From the NCBI GenBank assembly GCA_050744165.1, contig JBOGGN010000372.1, positions 1 to 9,550 on the forward strand: a stretch of 9,550 nt of DNA, read 5' to 3'. This DNA comes from JBOGGN01 sp050744165 (GTDB lineage: Bacteria; Actinomycetota; Acidimicrobiia; Acidimicrobiales; Palsa-688). Made by a program: the position numbers and the translations under genes. The notes below the pieces were generated by a model that was not told where the DNA came from, ran no database searches, and saw only the letters and a list, made by a program, of their open reading frames with translations. Shown here in pieces: positions 1-7,058 of this stretch (the stretch's first letter is position 1; the number at the start of each line of letters is the position of its first letter).

Positions 1-126
1 GTCGTCGACCTGGGCGGCATCGAGACGGCGCGCGGCGTCGAGATGTACCTCGTGCTCTGGATCTCGATGATGCAGGCAGGCGGGACGCCCGACTTCAACG
101 TCAACGTCGTGCGGGCGGGGGAGTGA
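1..126 (+). CDS. C-terminal end of an NADPH-dependent F420 reductase-like / NAD(P)-binding oxidoreductase (partial)
   Basis: An open frame runs from base 1 to a TGA at 124-126 and gives 41 C-terminal residues, starting VVDLGGIETARGVEMY and ending TPDFNVNVVRAGE. The pattern DLGGI-x3-RG-x-EMY followed by TP-x-FN resembles the C-terminus of the NADP/F420 oxidoreductase family. In that family a Rossmann domain binds NADP(H), and the small C-terminal segment packs against the active site. The Rossmann glycine motif lies outside the window, so the cofactor cannot be judged here. The TGA overlaps a GTG, and the next gene's ATG follows within 3 bases, so this is the upstream member of a translationally coupled pair. 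Family assignment from 41 residues is tentative. Confidence 0.6.
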   Translation, partial: VVDLGGIETARGVEMYLVLWISMMQAGGTPDFNVNVVRAGE

Positions 127-128
127 CC

Positions 129-485
129 ATGGCCAACTCTGCCACCCAGGGAATCAAGATCGTGCTGCATCCGGTGTCCGATCTCGCGGCGGCCAAGGCG
201 GTGTACACCGCGCTGCTCGGCGCCCCGCCCGAGGCGGACAGCTCCTACTACGTCGGCTACGAGGCTGCGGGCCAGCACATCGGGCTCGTGCCGAGCGGCG
301 GCGCGGACGGGATGACCTCGCCGGTGGCCTACTGGCAGGTGGCGGACATCGAGGCGAAGCTGGCCGAGCTGACCGCCGCCGGGGCCACCCTGAAGGAGCC
401 TCCGCGCGACGTCGGCGGCGGCCGCCTGGTGGCCACCTTCACTGACCCGGACGGCAACGTGCTCGGGGTCATCCAGGACAAGTGA
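129..485 (+). CDS. VOC family (glyoxalase/bleomycin-resistance fold) protein
   Basis: This is a 118-residue single-domain protein of the vicinal oxygen chelate superfamily. It has the paired beta-alpha-beta-beta-beta layout: a first half starting around IVLHPVSDLAAAKAVYTALL (residues 11-30), and a second half ending in the typical FTDPDGNVLGVIQ (about 104-116). His14 and a residue near the C-terminal strand sit where VOC metal ligands usually lie, but the set of ligands cannot be fixed from sequence alone. The family includes glyoxalases, dioxygenases and antibiotic-binding proteins, so the substrate is unknown. ATG at 129 is preferred because GGGGGAG (117-123) lies about 5 bases upstream. 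A GTG at 123 would add two residues. It starts 2 bases after the oxidoreductase stop, so the two are probably co-transcribed. A strong terminator follows. Confidence 0.85.
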   Translation: MANSATQGIKIVLHPVSDLAAAKAVYTALLGAPPEADSSYYVGYEAAGQHIGLVPSGGADGMTSPVAYWQVADIEAKLAELTAAGATLKEPPRDVGGGRLVATFTDPDGNVLGVIQDK

Positions 486-495
486 GCGCCGGACC

Positions 496-540
496 GGGGC
501 GCCGCCGCCCTCGGGCTCGGCCCTCGGCGCCGGGCGCCCC
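496..540 (+). other. GC-rich inverted repeat after the VOC gene
   Basis: GGGGCGCC (496-503) is complementary to GGCGCCCC (533-540). The enclosed bases can pair further (CGCCG with CGGCG). It lies between the VOC stop and the clear terminator and has no T-run of its own. It may be an auxiliary RNA hairpin that protects the transcript 3' end or slows polymerase, but random pairing is easy at this GC content. Confidence 0.3.
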
Positions 541-557
541 TTGACCATCGAGGTGCC

Positions 558-600
558 GGAGGTGGGATGCTCGGACGCATCCCACCTCCATTTGTTGTTA
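558..600 (+). terminator. Rho-independent terminator of the oxidoreductase-VOC operon
   Basis: A perfect 13-bp stem is formed by GGAGGTGGGATGC (558-570) and GCATCCCACCTCC (577-589), with the 6-base loop TCGGAC. It is followed by ATTTGTTGTT (590-599), a T-rich tail that is rare in this GC-rich sequence. It is placed about 70 bases after the VOC stop and 20 bases before the next gene, so it should separate the two transcription units. Confidence 0.88.
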
Positions 601-619
601 CAGGGCGTCTTCCTCCCAC

Positions 620-1429
620 GTGGCTCCCTCTTCGGTGACGGCCTACTTCGAGCGCCATGGCGCAACACACTTTCGGGCGACGCCGCACGTCGGCGGTGCC
701 TGGAAGCTCGATGAGCAGCACATCTCACCGGCACTCGGTCTGCTCGTCCACCTCGTCGAGGTCGACCGAGACGCCCGCCGTGGCGACGGGCTGGTCCTCG
801 CCCGGCTTTCCTACGACATCTTGGGCACGGTTCCCGTCGATGTCGTCGAGACCGAGGTCCGTGTCGTGCGGCCGGGCCGGACGGTCGAGCTGGTCGAGGC
901 CCGGATCATCCACCGGGCCCGCACCGTGGTAATGCTCCGGGCGTGGCTGATGCGACCGTACGGCACGGCCGCCCTGGCATCGAGCAGTTTCCCACCGCTG
1001 CCGGAGGTGGATGAGATGCCGCCGTGGGACCCGACGACAGTCTGGACGGGCGGGTTCATCGCCTCGGCCGAGGTCCGCCGCCTCCAGCACCGTTCGGGAC
1101 GAGCGTCGTACTGGGTCCGCAGCCCGGTGGACCTCGTCGACGGCGAGGCGGTCAGCCGCTTGGCGCACGCCGCACGCCTGTTCGACATCGCCAACGGGAT
1201 GACCGTCCTCGCCAGCCCCGAGGAGGTCTTCTTCCCCAACGTCGATCTCACCGCCCATCTCTTCGGCGACTTCGCCGGGGAATGGCTCGGCTTCGACACC
1301 ACGGTGTCCTTCGGTCCCGGGGGCCTCGGGCTGACGAGCAGCGTCCTCCACGACGTGCACGGGCCGATTGGCACGGTGGCGCAGAGCTTGACGGTCCGAC
1401 CGAGGCCGCGGGGCGACGCTCTTGAGTGA
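620..1429 (+). CDS. TesB-like (double-hotdog) acyl-CoA thioesterase family protein
   Basis: The 269-residue product has the architecture of the acyl-CoA thioesterase family with two hotdog domains, which hydrolyses acyl-CoA to free acid and CoA in the cytoplasm. The N-terminal hotdog spans about residues 8-112 (ATPHVGGAWKLDEQHISPALGLLVHLVE, then VETEVRVVRPGRTVELVEARI). The C-terminal hotdog spans about 135-262 (ASYWVRSPVDLVDGEAVS, LFDIANGM, FPNVDLTAHLFGDFAGEWLGFD, ending in a G-x-GL-x-SSVLHDVHGPIG segment). The order LFDIANG, FPNVDLT, GEWLG matches the C-terminal half of this family. Substrate chain length cannot be read from sequence, and some relatives are uncharacterised. The start is uncertain: GTG at 620 gives the longest form, GTG at 635 is an alternative, and neither has a clear ribosome binding site. 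The gene follows a terminator, so it needs its own promoter. Confidence 0.8.
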   Translation: MAPSSVTAYFERHGATHFRATPHVGGAWKLDEQHISPALGLLVHLVEVDRDARRGDGLVLARLSYDILGTVPVDVVETEVRVVRPGRTVELVEARIIHRARTVVMLRAWLMRPYGTAALASSSFPPLPEVDEMPPWDPTTVWTGGFIASAEVRRLQHRSGRASYWVRSPVDLVDGEAVSRLAHAARLFDIANGMTVLASPEEVFFPNVDLTAHLFGDFAGEWLGFDTTVSFGPGGLGLTSSVLHDVHGPIGTVAQSLTVRPRPRGDALE

Positions 1430-1489
1430 GGCGGAAACACCGGCGGCCGAAGGCTCACGAAAACTCGCTGCGTACTAGCCTCAGCTGGC

Positions 1490-3979
1490 ATGTCGACCTT
1501 CAAGCGTGCGACCCCTGAGGCCGCCGTGGACGCCCTGCGGCCGGTCCGCCGGGCCACCCCGGCGGTGCCGGAGGCGGCGGGAAACTTGCTTCATCTTCAG
1601 CGGGCGGCGGGCAACCGGGCGGTGGTCGGCTTACTCGCCCGGCACGGGCCGACAGCGGTGGGCAACACCGGCGGGTTCCTGCAGGACGCGGCGCCGGCCG
1701 GAAATGCTGCCGCCCTGGTCTCCCGGTGCTGCGCCAGCCCGGAAAATACGCTGCGCCGCGTCCCGGTGCGGGGTTTCGCTGCCACCGCGGGCGCCCGGTC
1801 CGGCGGTTCCCTGCCGGCTGGCGGAGCGGTGATTTCGGAGCGGATCCAGCGCCACGCGTCGTGGGAACACAAGATGCTGGGGGACGTCGATCCCGACGAG
1901 CTCGAGGTCATCTCATCGGCGCGCGACCTGGTGGCGGAGCGCAAGAACGCGACCCAGCAGAACCGCGCCCAGAAGACCTTGACCACCGAGGACGGCAAGG
2001 TTCTCGACCCCGACACCGTCCTGCACGCCATCGAGCAGGAGATCACCCGCCTGCAGACCTTCGCGACGAACCCGCCGAAGGTGGCGACCCGCAAGCAGGA
2101 GGAAGAGCTGGCGCAGCTCGACCGGGCGAAGCTGCCTCCCGAAGGCGGCCAAGACGTGGCCGGACCGGCCAAGAAATGGGACGTCCGGCTGGTCGCGGTG
2201 CGCCTGAGCGACGATACCGACGCCATCCTCACCTACGGGGAGGTCAACACCCTGGCGGACTTCTTCGGGAGCACCGAGCAGATCCGCCAGACCGACCCCA
2301 AGCAGTTCCGCAGCTACGTCGCCGGGATCCGCGAGGAGAGCATCCGCAAGTTCATGCGGTTCCACACCGAGGTGGCTGCGGGCCTCGGCCGGCAGGCGAA
2401 GTACAACGCCGACGCCGACGAGCACGCGGTCAATCTGGACGGCAACCGGTCGATGGGCAACACGGGGACATCGGGGTCCATGGTCGTGGGCACCATGGCA
2501 GGCGGCGACGCCTACGGCGAGTTAAAGATGATGGGCAAAGTGCCCGGCGCCACGGCGTCGGAGTTGCAGGAGAAGCGCGCCGAGCTGCCCGGCAAGGCGG
2601 AGACGTCATACACCGCGGGCCTCGGCCGCAACGCCTGCCACTTCGCGCCCCAGAGTTGGCACTCCTGGGCGGAAGCCCACAACAAAGGGGTACAGCTGGC
2701 CCAGCAAGCCTATGTCCTGCGCAACGACGTCAACCTGGACAAGGCCCACTTCCAGGGCCGGACCGAGATCCCTGACCGCCAGCGGGTCCTCGAATGGGCG
2801 GAGGCGGGAAAACGAGCAGAGAAGCTGGAGAACGAGGCTCTCTTTGAGAACGGCTTCGGCGACCACTTCCTGCAGGACTCCTTCGCCGCCGGGCACCTCA
2901 TCAACAAGACGCTCATCATGCAGTGGTTCACCAAGTGGCTGGACGAGAACTCCACGAAGCGCAGCTACACGTCGGACCCGAAGTGGCGCCGGGTGCAAAA
3001 CATTGCCTATGGCCAATCGGGCATCGCCGGCAGGGGCCTCTACAACGCCCCGATCGGCCAGACGCAGAGCAACGACGCCCAATCCGTCGAAAACATGGGC
3101 GGCACCTGGCAGCAGCGCTTCGACGCCCTCGGTCTCGAGGTGCCCGGGTCCTTGAAGTTTGAGCGCTCCGATACTCGTGTCCTCTTCGCCTGGTGGCAGA
3201 GCGAGGCCTCTGAGAAGCCCTACCTCGCCAAGCACAACGTCGGCGCCCTTTTGGAAAGCGGCCCCATCAAGAACCGTCCGAAGTTGGAAAGGGCGCTCAA
3301 GGCGCTCATCAACGATGGCGTGGTGTATTACGACAACTACTCGAGCGGGGACCGGCTCAAGGGATCCGAGGCCATCGGGCTCAGCGGGTTCTTCGGGGAC
3401 AAGACCCTCTGCCTGAAGGCCGAGTACATCCCGAAGAGGCGCACCAACGTGTCGGCGATGTCCGACGGAGGCTTCGGCGAAAAGGCCAAGGCGGTCACCT
3501 ATGGCGACTACCACACCTTCTTGAACCACGGCTACCTGCAGCTGTCGACGAACGCCTTGCACGACTATTTCTGCAAGAACGGGCTCTGGGTCGACACCGA
3601 GGAGGGCCGGCCCGGCTACAAGATCTACGGCGACAACAACATGCTCCAGACCGAGAGCGCCCGGATGGTGAAATGGTCCGGTCAGACGTCGCGCATGTCG
3701 CGAGATTCGATCGTGCAACTGGCGACCACCGGTCGAACGGCGAATACGACCGCCGCCATCGCCGGGCGCATCCCGAAGTATGTCTCCACGGTGAAGGACG
3801 GCACCACGATCCCCCTTGACCGCTGGCATGGGGAGAGCAAGACGGCCGGTTTGAAGAAGCTGTGTTTTGACACTGTATTCCCCGATTGCTCGGGGCTCTT
3901 CTCCAAGAGCACCGCCATCGCGTCCGACGTGCTCGCCGACAAGATCTCCAAGGACACCGAGGCGGGCGAAGCCTTCTAA
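1490..3979 (+). CDS. eCIS-cargo-like protein with a phospholipase C/P1-nuclease-like HFLQDSFAAGH motif
   Basis: A cytoplasmic-looking 829-residue protein with no signal peptide or membrane segment. The N-terminus (residues 36-50) reads LQRAAGNRAVVGLLA. This LQRxAGN signature precedes DUF4157 in many proteins linked to extracellular contractile injection systems, but no HExxH metallopeptidase motif of DUF4157 is visible. A low-complexity linker leads to IQRHASWEHKMLGD (119-132). A conserved-looking block TYGEVNTLADFFG (248-260) follows. Residues 384-469 resemble the metal site of zinc phospholipase C/P1 nuclease: CHF with His384, a helix GVQLAQQAY, then HFLQDSFAAGH (His459, Asp463, His469), matching the H-x3-D-x5-H spacing of Bacillus cereus PLC. 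A later segment, STNALHDYF (686-694), could supply another ligand. The function is inferred: a delivered or secreted lipid- or phosphodiester-cleaving effector. ATG 1490 has no Shine-Dalgarno sequence. A TANNNT box (TAGCCT, 1476-1481) would suit a leaderless transcript. No eCIS structural gene is adjacent. Confidence 0.72.
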   Translation: MSTFKRATPEAAVDALRPVRRATPAVPEAAGNLLHLQRAAGNRAVVGLLARHGPTAVGNTGGFLQDAAPAGNAAALVSRCCASPENTLRRVPVRGFAATAGARSGGSLPAGGAVISERIQRHASWEHKMLGDVDPDELEVISSARDLVAERKNATQQNRAQKTLTTEDGKVLDPDTVLHAIEQEITRLQTFATNPPKVATRKQEEELAQLDRAKLPPEGGQDVAGPAKKWDVRLVAVRLSDDTDAILTYGEVNTLADFFGSTEQIRQTDPKQFRSYVAGIREESIRKFMRFHTEVAAGLGRQAKYNADADEHAVNLDGNRSMGNTGTSGSMVVGTMAGGDAYGELKMMGKVPGATASELQEKRAELPGKAETSYTAGLGRNACHFAPQSWHSWAEAHNKGVQLAQQAYVLRNDVNLDKAHFQGRTEIPDRQRVLEWAEAGKRAEKLENEALFENGFGDHFLQDSFAAGHLINKTLIMQWFTKWLDENSTKRSYTSDPKWRRVQNIAYGQSGIAGRGLYNAPIGQTQSNDAQSVENMGGTWQQRFDALGLEVPGSLKFERSDTRVLFAWWQSEASEKPYLAKHNVGALLESGPIKNRPKLERALKALINDGVVYYDNYSSGDRLKGSEAIGLSGFFGDKTLCLKAEYIPKRRTNVSAMSDGGFGEKAKAVTYGDYHTFLNHGYLQLSTNALHDYFCKNGLWVDTEEGRPGYKIYGDNNMLQTESARMVKWSGQTSRMSRDSIVQLATTGRTANTTAAIAGRIPKYVSTVKDGTTIPLDRWHGESKTAGLKKLCFDTVFPDCSGLFSKSTAIASDVLADKISKDTEAGEAF

Positions 3980-3998
3980 GCGGGCCACGGCCGGGCAG

Positions 3999-4015
3999 CG
4001 GTGTGTGGCACACCG
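3999..4015 (+). terminator. Short hairpin after the large cargo-like gene, possible weak terminator
   Basis: CGGTGTG (3999-4005) and CACACCG (4009-4015) form a 7-bp stem with a TGG loop, 19 bases after the TAA. There is no T-run. Actinobacterial terminators often lack one, so this is a plausible but weak candidate. Confidence 0.35.
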
Positions 4016-4035
4016 GGCGACGACAAACTGAGCCC

Positions 4036-4085
4036 CTACACCGGGGGCGGTAGAGGAGGCTTGTTCGCTACCCCGCCGGCGGTAG
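4036..4085. promoter_or_regulatory. Pair of 18-bp dyad elements upstream of the GT-cupin operon, candidate operator
   Basis: CTACACCGGGGGCGGTAG (4036-4053) and CTACCCCGCCGGCGGTAG (4068-4085) match at 15 of 18 positions. Each has a CTAC...GTAG dyad. They repeat in the same orientation at a 32-bp period, close to three helical turns, which would place two bound dimers on one face of the DNA. They lie 50-100 bp upstream of the operon's start codon. The binding protein is unknown, and the site is predicted from symmetry and spacing only. Confidence 0.35.
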
Positions 4086-4134
4086 CCGGACGGCCACCGC
4101 CAGGGCGATGACGACGTCGCAGGGCAGGAGGATC

Positions 4135-6054
4135 ATGAACGGCATGTTGGCGGTCACCACTGAGTACCCCGAACCCCAGGCGGCGCCGGTCCCGCTCCTC
4201 TTCCTCGTCGCCGACACCGGGGGCGGCCACCGCGCCGCGGCCGCGGCCGTTGCCCAGGCCCTGGAGGCCGCCCGGCCCGGCGCCTTCCGGCCGGTCATCT
4301 GCGACCCTCTCGGCGGCGACGGCTCCTCCCGGCTGGTAAGGGCGGTCACCGGTCTCTACGGCCCGGCGATCAGGCTGGCGCCGTGGATCTGGGGTGGTAT
4401 CTACCACCTCACCGATTCCGGACCCGCCATGAAGCTGGTCAACCGGGTCCTCTTGTCTCGCTCGGGCCCGGCGCTCACCGAGGCCATCACCAAGCACCGC
4501 CCGGCCGTCATCGTTTCTTTCCATGGCCTGATCGGCTCCGCCCTCATCCGCGATGCCGCTGCCCGGACCACAGCCACCGCACCGGTGGCAGCAATGCCGG
4601 CGGTGACCCCGCCCGGCGGGAGGACGACCGCAGCCACGCCCGTGCCGCCGGCGGTGCTCACCGTGGTCACCGACCTCGTCAGCGTGCACGCCGCCTGGCA
4701 TCACGACGAGGCCGACCGGGTGGTGGTCGCCTCCGCCGCCGCCGCCTATCAGCAGCGCCGCCGGCACCGCGGCATCGAGCCGCATGTCGGCACGGACCGC
4801 CACCTCGCCGCGGACCGGCACCTCGGCACCGACCGGCACCTCGCCACTGACCGGGACCTCGGCACGGATTGGTGCGCCGACCTTGGCTTGCCCGTCGACG
4901 CTCGGTTCAAGGCAGCGCCCTCGCTGGCTGAGCCGCGCCCGGCGCTGCGGCAACGCCTTGGAGTCGACGGGAGCCGCTTCCTCGTGGTGGTCACCGGGGG
5001 CGGCGAAGGCTCCGGGGGCGTCGGCCGACAGGTCCGTGCCCTTCTGCGCCACCTTCCGGATGTGTCGGTGGTCGCCATCTGCGGACGCAATGAGCGCCTC
5101 CGACGCCGCCTCGAACGCCGCCCCGAAGCCGGGGGTCGGCTGGTGGTCACGGGCTTCGTCGACAATATGTCGGACTGGCTGGCCGCCGCCGACGTCCTCG
5201 TCACCAAGGCCGGTCCGGGCACCATCGCCGAGGCCGCCTGCTGCGGCGTCCCGCTCCTGCTCGGGTCCCACGTGCCGGGCCAGGAGGCGGGCAACACCGA
5301 ACTCGTCGTCGATGCCGGTGCCGGCTGGCGGGTCCGCACCGCGGCGCAGCTGGTCCGCGCCGTCGACCGCCTGCAGCGCCACCCCGACGTCCGGGCTCAG
5401 ATGCGGCGGGCGTCGCTGCGCCTCGGCCGCCCCGAGGCGGCGGCGGACATCGCCGGTCTCATTGCCGACCTCGCTACCGAACCGCACCCGGCCTCCGACC
5501 CGACGCCAGCCGAGGATCGTTGGATCGACAATCCTCTGAGCGGCGAGAGCATCCGCATCCTCGATCACGGCGCCGACTCCGACGGCCAGCGGCTGTCGTG
5601 GGAACTGGTGCTCGCCCCCCGTGGGCACGTGCCGAGCACCCACGCCCACCCCGGCCAGACGGAGCGCTTCTGCGTGATGGAGGGCGAGCTCCACTTCCGG
5701 CTCGGCGGCCGTTCTCTCGTCATCGGCCCCGGTGGCTCGGTGAGCGTGCCGCAGGGCACCCGCCACCATTTTTCCAACCCCTCCCCCACCCCGGTCCGGG
5801 TCCTGGTCGACGCCCAGCCGGCGCTGCAGCTAGAGGCCTTCCTCACCACCGCGGCGGCGCTGGCCCGCGACCAGTTCGCCTCCCGGCGGCGCCTCCCCCG
5901 GCTGGTCGACCTGGCACTGCTGCTCGACGACTTCGCCCCCGAGGCCCGCGCCCCCCGCCTCGCCCGGCTGGTCGGCGGGACCTGCCATGTGGTCGCCCGG
6001 GCCGCCCGCCGGCGGGGCGGCGACGCCCGTTACCAGCGGCTGCGAGCCGGATGA
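4135..6054 (+). CDS. MGDG-synthase/MurG-like GT-B glycosyltransferase fused to a C-terminal cupin
   Basis: A two-part protein of 639 residues from this start. Residue numbers below count from the upstream in-frame ATG at 4108 (648 residues). The N-terminal part opens with PLLFLVADTGGGHRAAAAAVAQAL (30-53), the acceptor-side GGGH motif of monogalactosyldiacylglycerol-synthase-like enzymes. The donor-nucleotide half ends with TKAGPGTIAEA (366-376) and PGQEAGN (390-396), the GT-B signature shared with MurG. It should transfer a sugar from a nucleotide donor, probably to a lipid at the inner membrane face. The C-terminal part (about 470-600) is a complete cupin: motif 1 G506-x5-H512-x-H514-x4-E519-x6-G526, and motif 2 G542-x5-P548-x-G550-x2-H553-x3-N557, with all metal ligands present. 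An 18-bp tandem repeat (4789-4875) lies between the two Rossmann halves. ATG 4135 is chosen because of AGGAGG at 4126-4131, although the spacing is short. ATG 4108 and ATG 4144 are alternatives. Its stop overlaps the ABC ATPase start. Confidence 0.82.
   Translation: MNGMLAVTTEYPEPQAAPVPLLFLVADTGGGHRAAAAAVAQALEAARPGAFRPVICDPLGGDGSSRLVRAVTGLYGPAIRLAPWIWGGIYHLTDSGPAMKLVNRVLLSRSGPALTEAITKHRPAVIVSFHGLIGSALIRDAAARTTATAPVAAMPAVTPPGGRTTAATPVPPAVLTVVTDLVSVHAAWHHDEADRVVVASAAAAYQQRRRHRGIEPHVGTDRHLAADRHLGTDRHLATDRDLGTDWCADLGLPVDARFKAAPSLAEPRPALRQRLGVDGSRFLVVVTGGGEGSGGVGRQVRALLRHLPDVSVVAICGRNERLRRRLERRPEAGGRLVVTGFVDNMSDWLAAADVLVTKAGPGTIAEAACCGVPLLLGSHVPGQEAGNTELVVDAGAGWRVRTAAQLVRAVDRLQRHPDVRAQMRRASLRLGRPEAAADIAGLIADLATEPHPASDPTPAEDRWIDNPLSGESIRILDHGADSDGQRLSWELVLAPRGHVPSTHAHPGQTERFCVMEGELHFRLGGRSLVIGPGGSVSVPQGTRHHFSNPSPTPVRVLVDAQPALQLEAFLTTAAALARDQFASRRRLPRLVDLALLLDDFAPEARAPRLARLVGGTCHVVARAARRRGGDARYQRLRAG
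4789..4875 (+). repeat. 18-bp in-frame tandem repeat (minisatellite) inside the glycosyltransferase gene
   Basis: Four full 18-bp units and a partial fifth run head to tail at 4789-4806, 4807-4824, 4825-4842, 4843-4860 and 4861-4875. The clearest unit is GGCACCGACCGGCACCTC. They encode GTDRHL, AADRHL, GTDRHL, ATDRDL and GTDWC. The unit is a multiple of three, so copy-number change would keep the frame. The repeat sits in the inter-lobe region just before GLPVDARFK. Confidence 0.85.
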
Positions 6055-7058
6055 CCAACGCCGTCGAGGTCCGGGACCTGGTCAAGCGGTACCGACGGGC
6101 CACCGCCAACGCCGTCGACGGGATCAGCTTCGACGTCGCCGAAGGCCAGCTGTTCTGCCTCCTCGGCCCGAACGGGGCGGGGAAGACCACCACGGTGTCG
6201 ATCCTCACCACCACCCTGCAGCCCACGAGCGGCGAGGTGGTGATCGCGGGAAAAAGCCTCGCCGTCGAGCCCCGGGTCCTGCGCCGGCAACTGGGCATCG
6301 TGTTCCAGCAGCCCTCGCTGGACCTCAACCTGACGGCCGAGGAGAACATCCGGCTGCACGCCGTGCTCTACGGCCTCTACCCGTGGCGGCCGGCGTACCG
6401 CCTCATGGCGGCGGCGTACCGCCAACAGGTGGGCGAGCTGGCCGAGGTGCTCGGCGTCGCCGACGTCCTGCACCGGCCGGCCCGGATGCTGTCGGGCGGC
6501 ACCCGGCGCAAGCTCGAAATCGTGCGGGCGTTGCTGCACCACCCGCCGGTGTTGTTTCTCGACGAGCCCACCACCGGCTTGGACCCCGAAAGCCGGCGCA
6601 ACCTGTGGGACTACCTGCGCCTCGCCCGCTCGCAGTCGGGCACGACGCTTTTCCTGACCACCCACTACCTCGAGGAGGCCGAGGCGGCAGACGCGGTGTG
6701 CGTGCTTTCCCGGGGCCGGATCGTCGAGACGGGGACACCGGCGGAGCTGAAGGCCCGGCACCTCCGGCCGGTGCTGGTGCTCGGAGCGGCAGCTGGTGAT
6801 GTCGCCGCGCTCCGCGCCGAGCTGGCCGCGCTCGGACTGTCGCCGGGACCGCCGGCCTTTGCCCGAGATGGGGACGGGGACGGGGGCGCCGGCGGGCGGG
6901 CCGCCGACGGGGGCTTCGGCGGGCGGCTGCGGGTGCTCCTCGGAGACCGTCCCCCGCAGGCCGTGCTGCGCTCGCTGCAGACGGAGCTGACGTATCTGCG
7001 CATCGACGATCCGACGCTGGAGGACGCCTACCTCGACCTGCTTTCCCGGCCGGCGTAG
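6051..7058 (+). CDS. DrrA-like ABC transporter ATP-binding protein
   Basis: A 335-residue ATPase of the DrrA/NodI/CcmA-type ABC family, which powers export through an ABC-2 permease. Motifs are in order and intact: Walker A GPNGAGKTT (39-47), Q-loop FQQ (Q86/Q87), signature LSGGT (147-151), Walker B VLFLDEP (167-173) with Glu172, D-loop GLDP, and the H-loop His205 in TTHYLEEAE. The C-terminal region (about 220-335) matches the regulatory extension of DrrA-type subunits and ends in DDPTLEDAYLDL. It is interrupted by a Gly/Asp-rich linker at about 273-291. The start ATG at 6051 overlaps the upstream TGA (ATGA), indicating translational coupling. The open frame extends about 177 codons upstream, but that part lies inside the cupin region and shows no domain. 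The cargo is not determined. Context with a glycosyltransferase suggests a glycolipid or glycosylated metabolite. Confidence 0.93.
   Translation: MTNAVEVRDLVKRYRRATANAVDGISFDVAEGQLFCLLGPNGAGKTTTVSILTTTLQPTSGEVVIAGKSLAVEPRVLRRQLGIVFQQPSLDLNLTAEENIRLHAVLYGLYPWRPAYRLMAAAYRQQVGELAEVLGVADVLHRPARMLSGGTRRKLEIVRALLHHPPVLFLDEPTTGLDPESRRNLWDYLRLARSQSGTTLFLTTHYLEEAEAADAVCVLSRGRIVETGTPAELKARHLRPVLVLGAAAGDVAALRAELAALGLSPGPPAFARDGDGDGGAGGRAADGGFGGRLRVLLGDRPPQAVLRSLQTELTYLRIDDPTLEDAYLDLLSRPA

Noticed and set aside
1830..1905. DUF4157-type metallopeptidase domain after the LQRAAGN leader
   Set aside because: No HExxH-like motif is present between residues 55 and 250, so only the leader signature is claimed.
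2606..3988. 460-codon minus-strand open frame opposite the cargo-like gene
   Set aside because: It shows no recognisable motif and lies wholly opposite a frame with ordered metal-site motifs.
4036..5769. 577-codon open frame on the minus strand opposite the glycosyltransferase gene
   Set aside because: The translation is low-complexity (Gly, Arg, Ala, Asp) with no domain. The plus strand carries complete GT-B and cupin motifs, and long antisense frames are expected at this GC content.
5520..6050. Upstream extension of the ABC ATPase frame
   Set aside because: The 177 codons are Pro/Arg-rich out-of-frame reading of the cupin region. The ATG at 6051 gives a normal DrrA N-terminus and an ATGA overlap.
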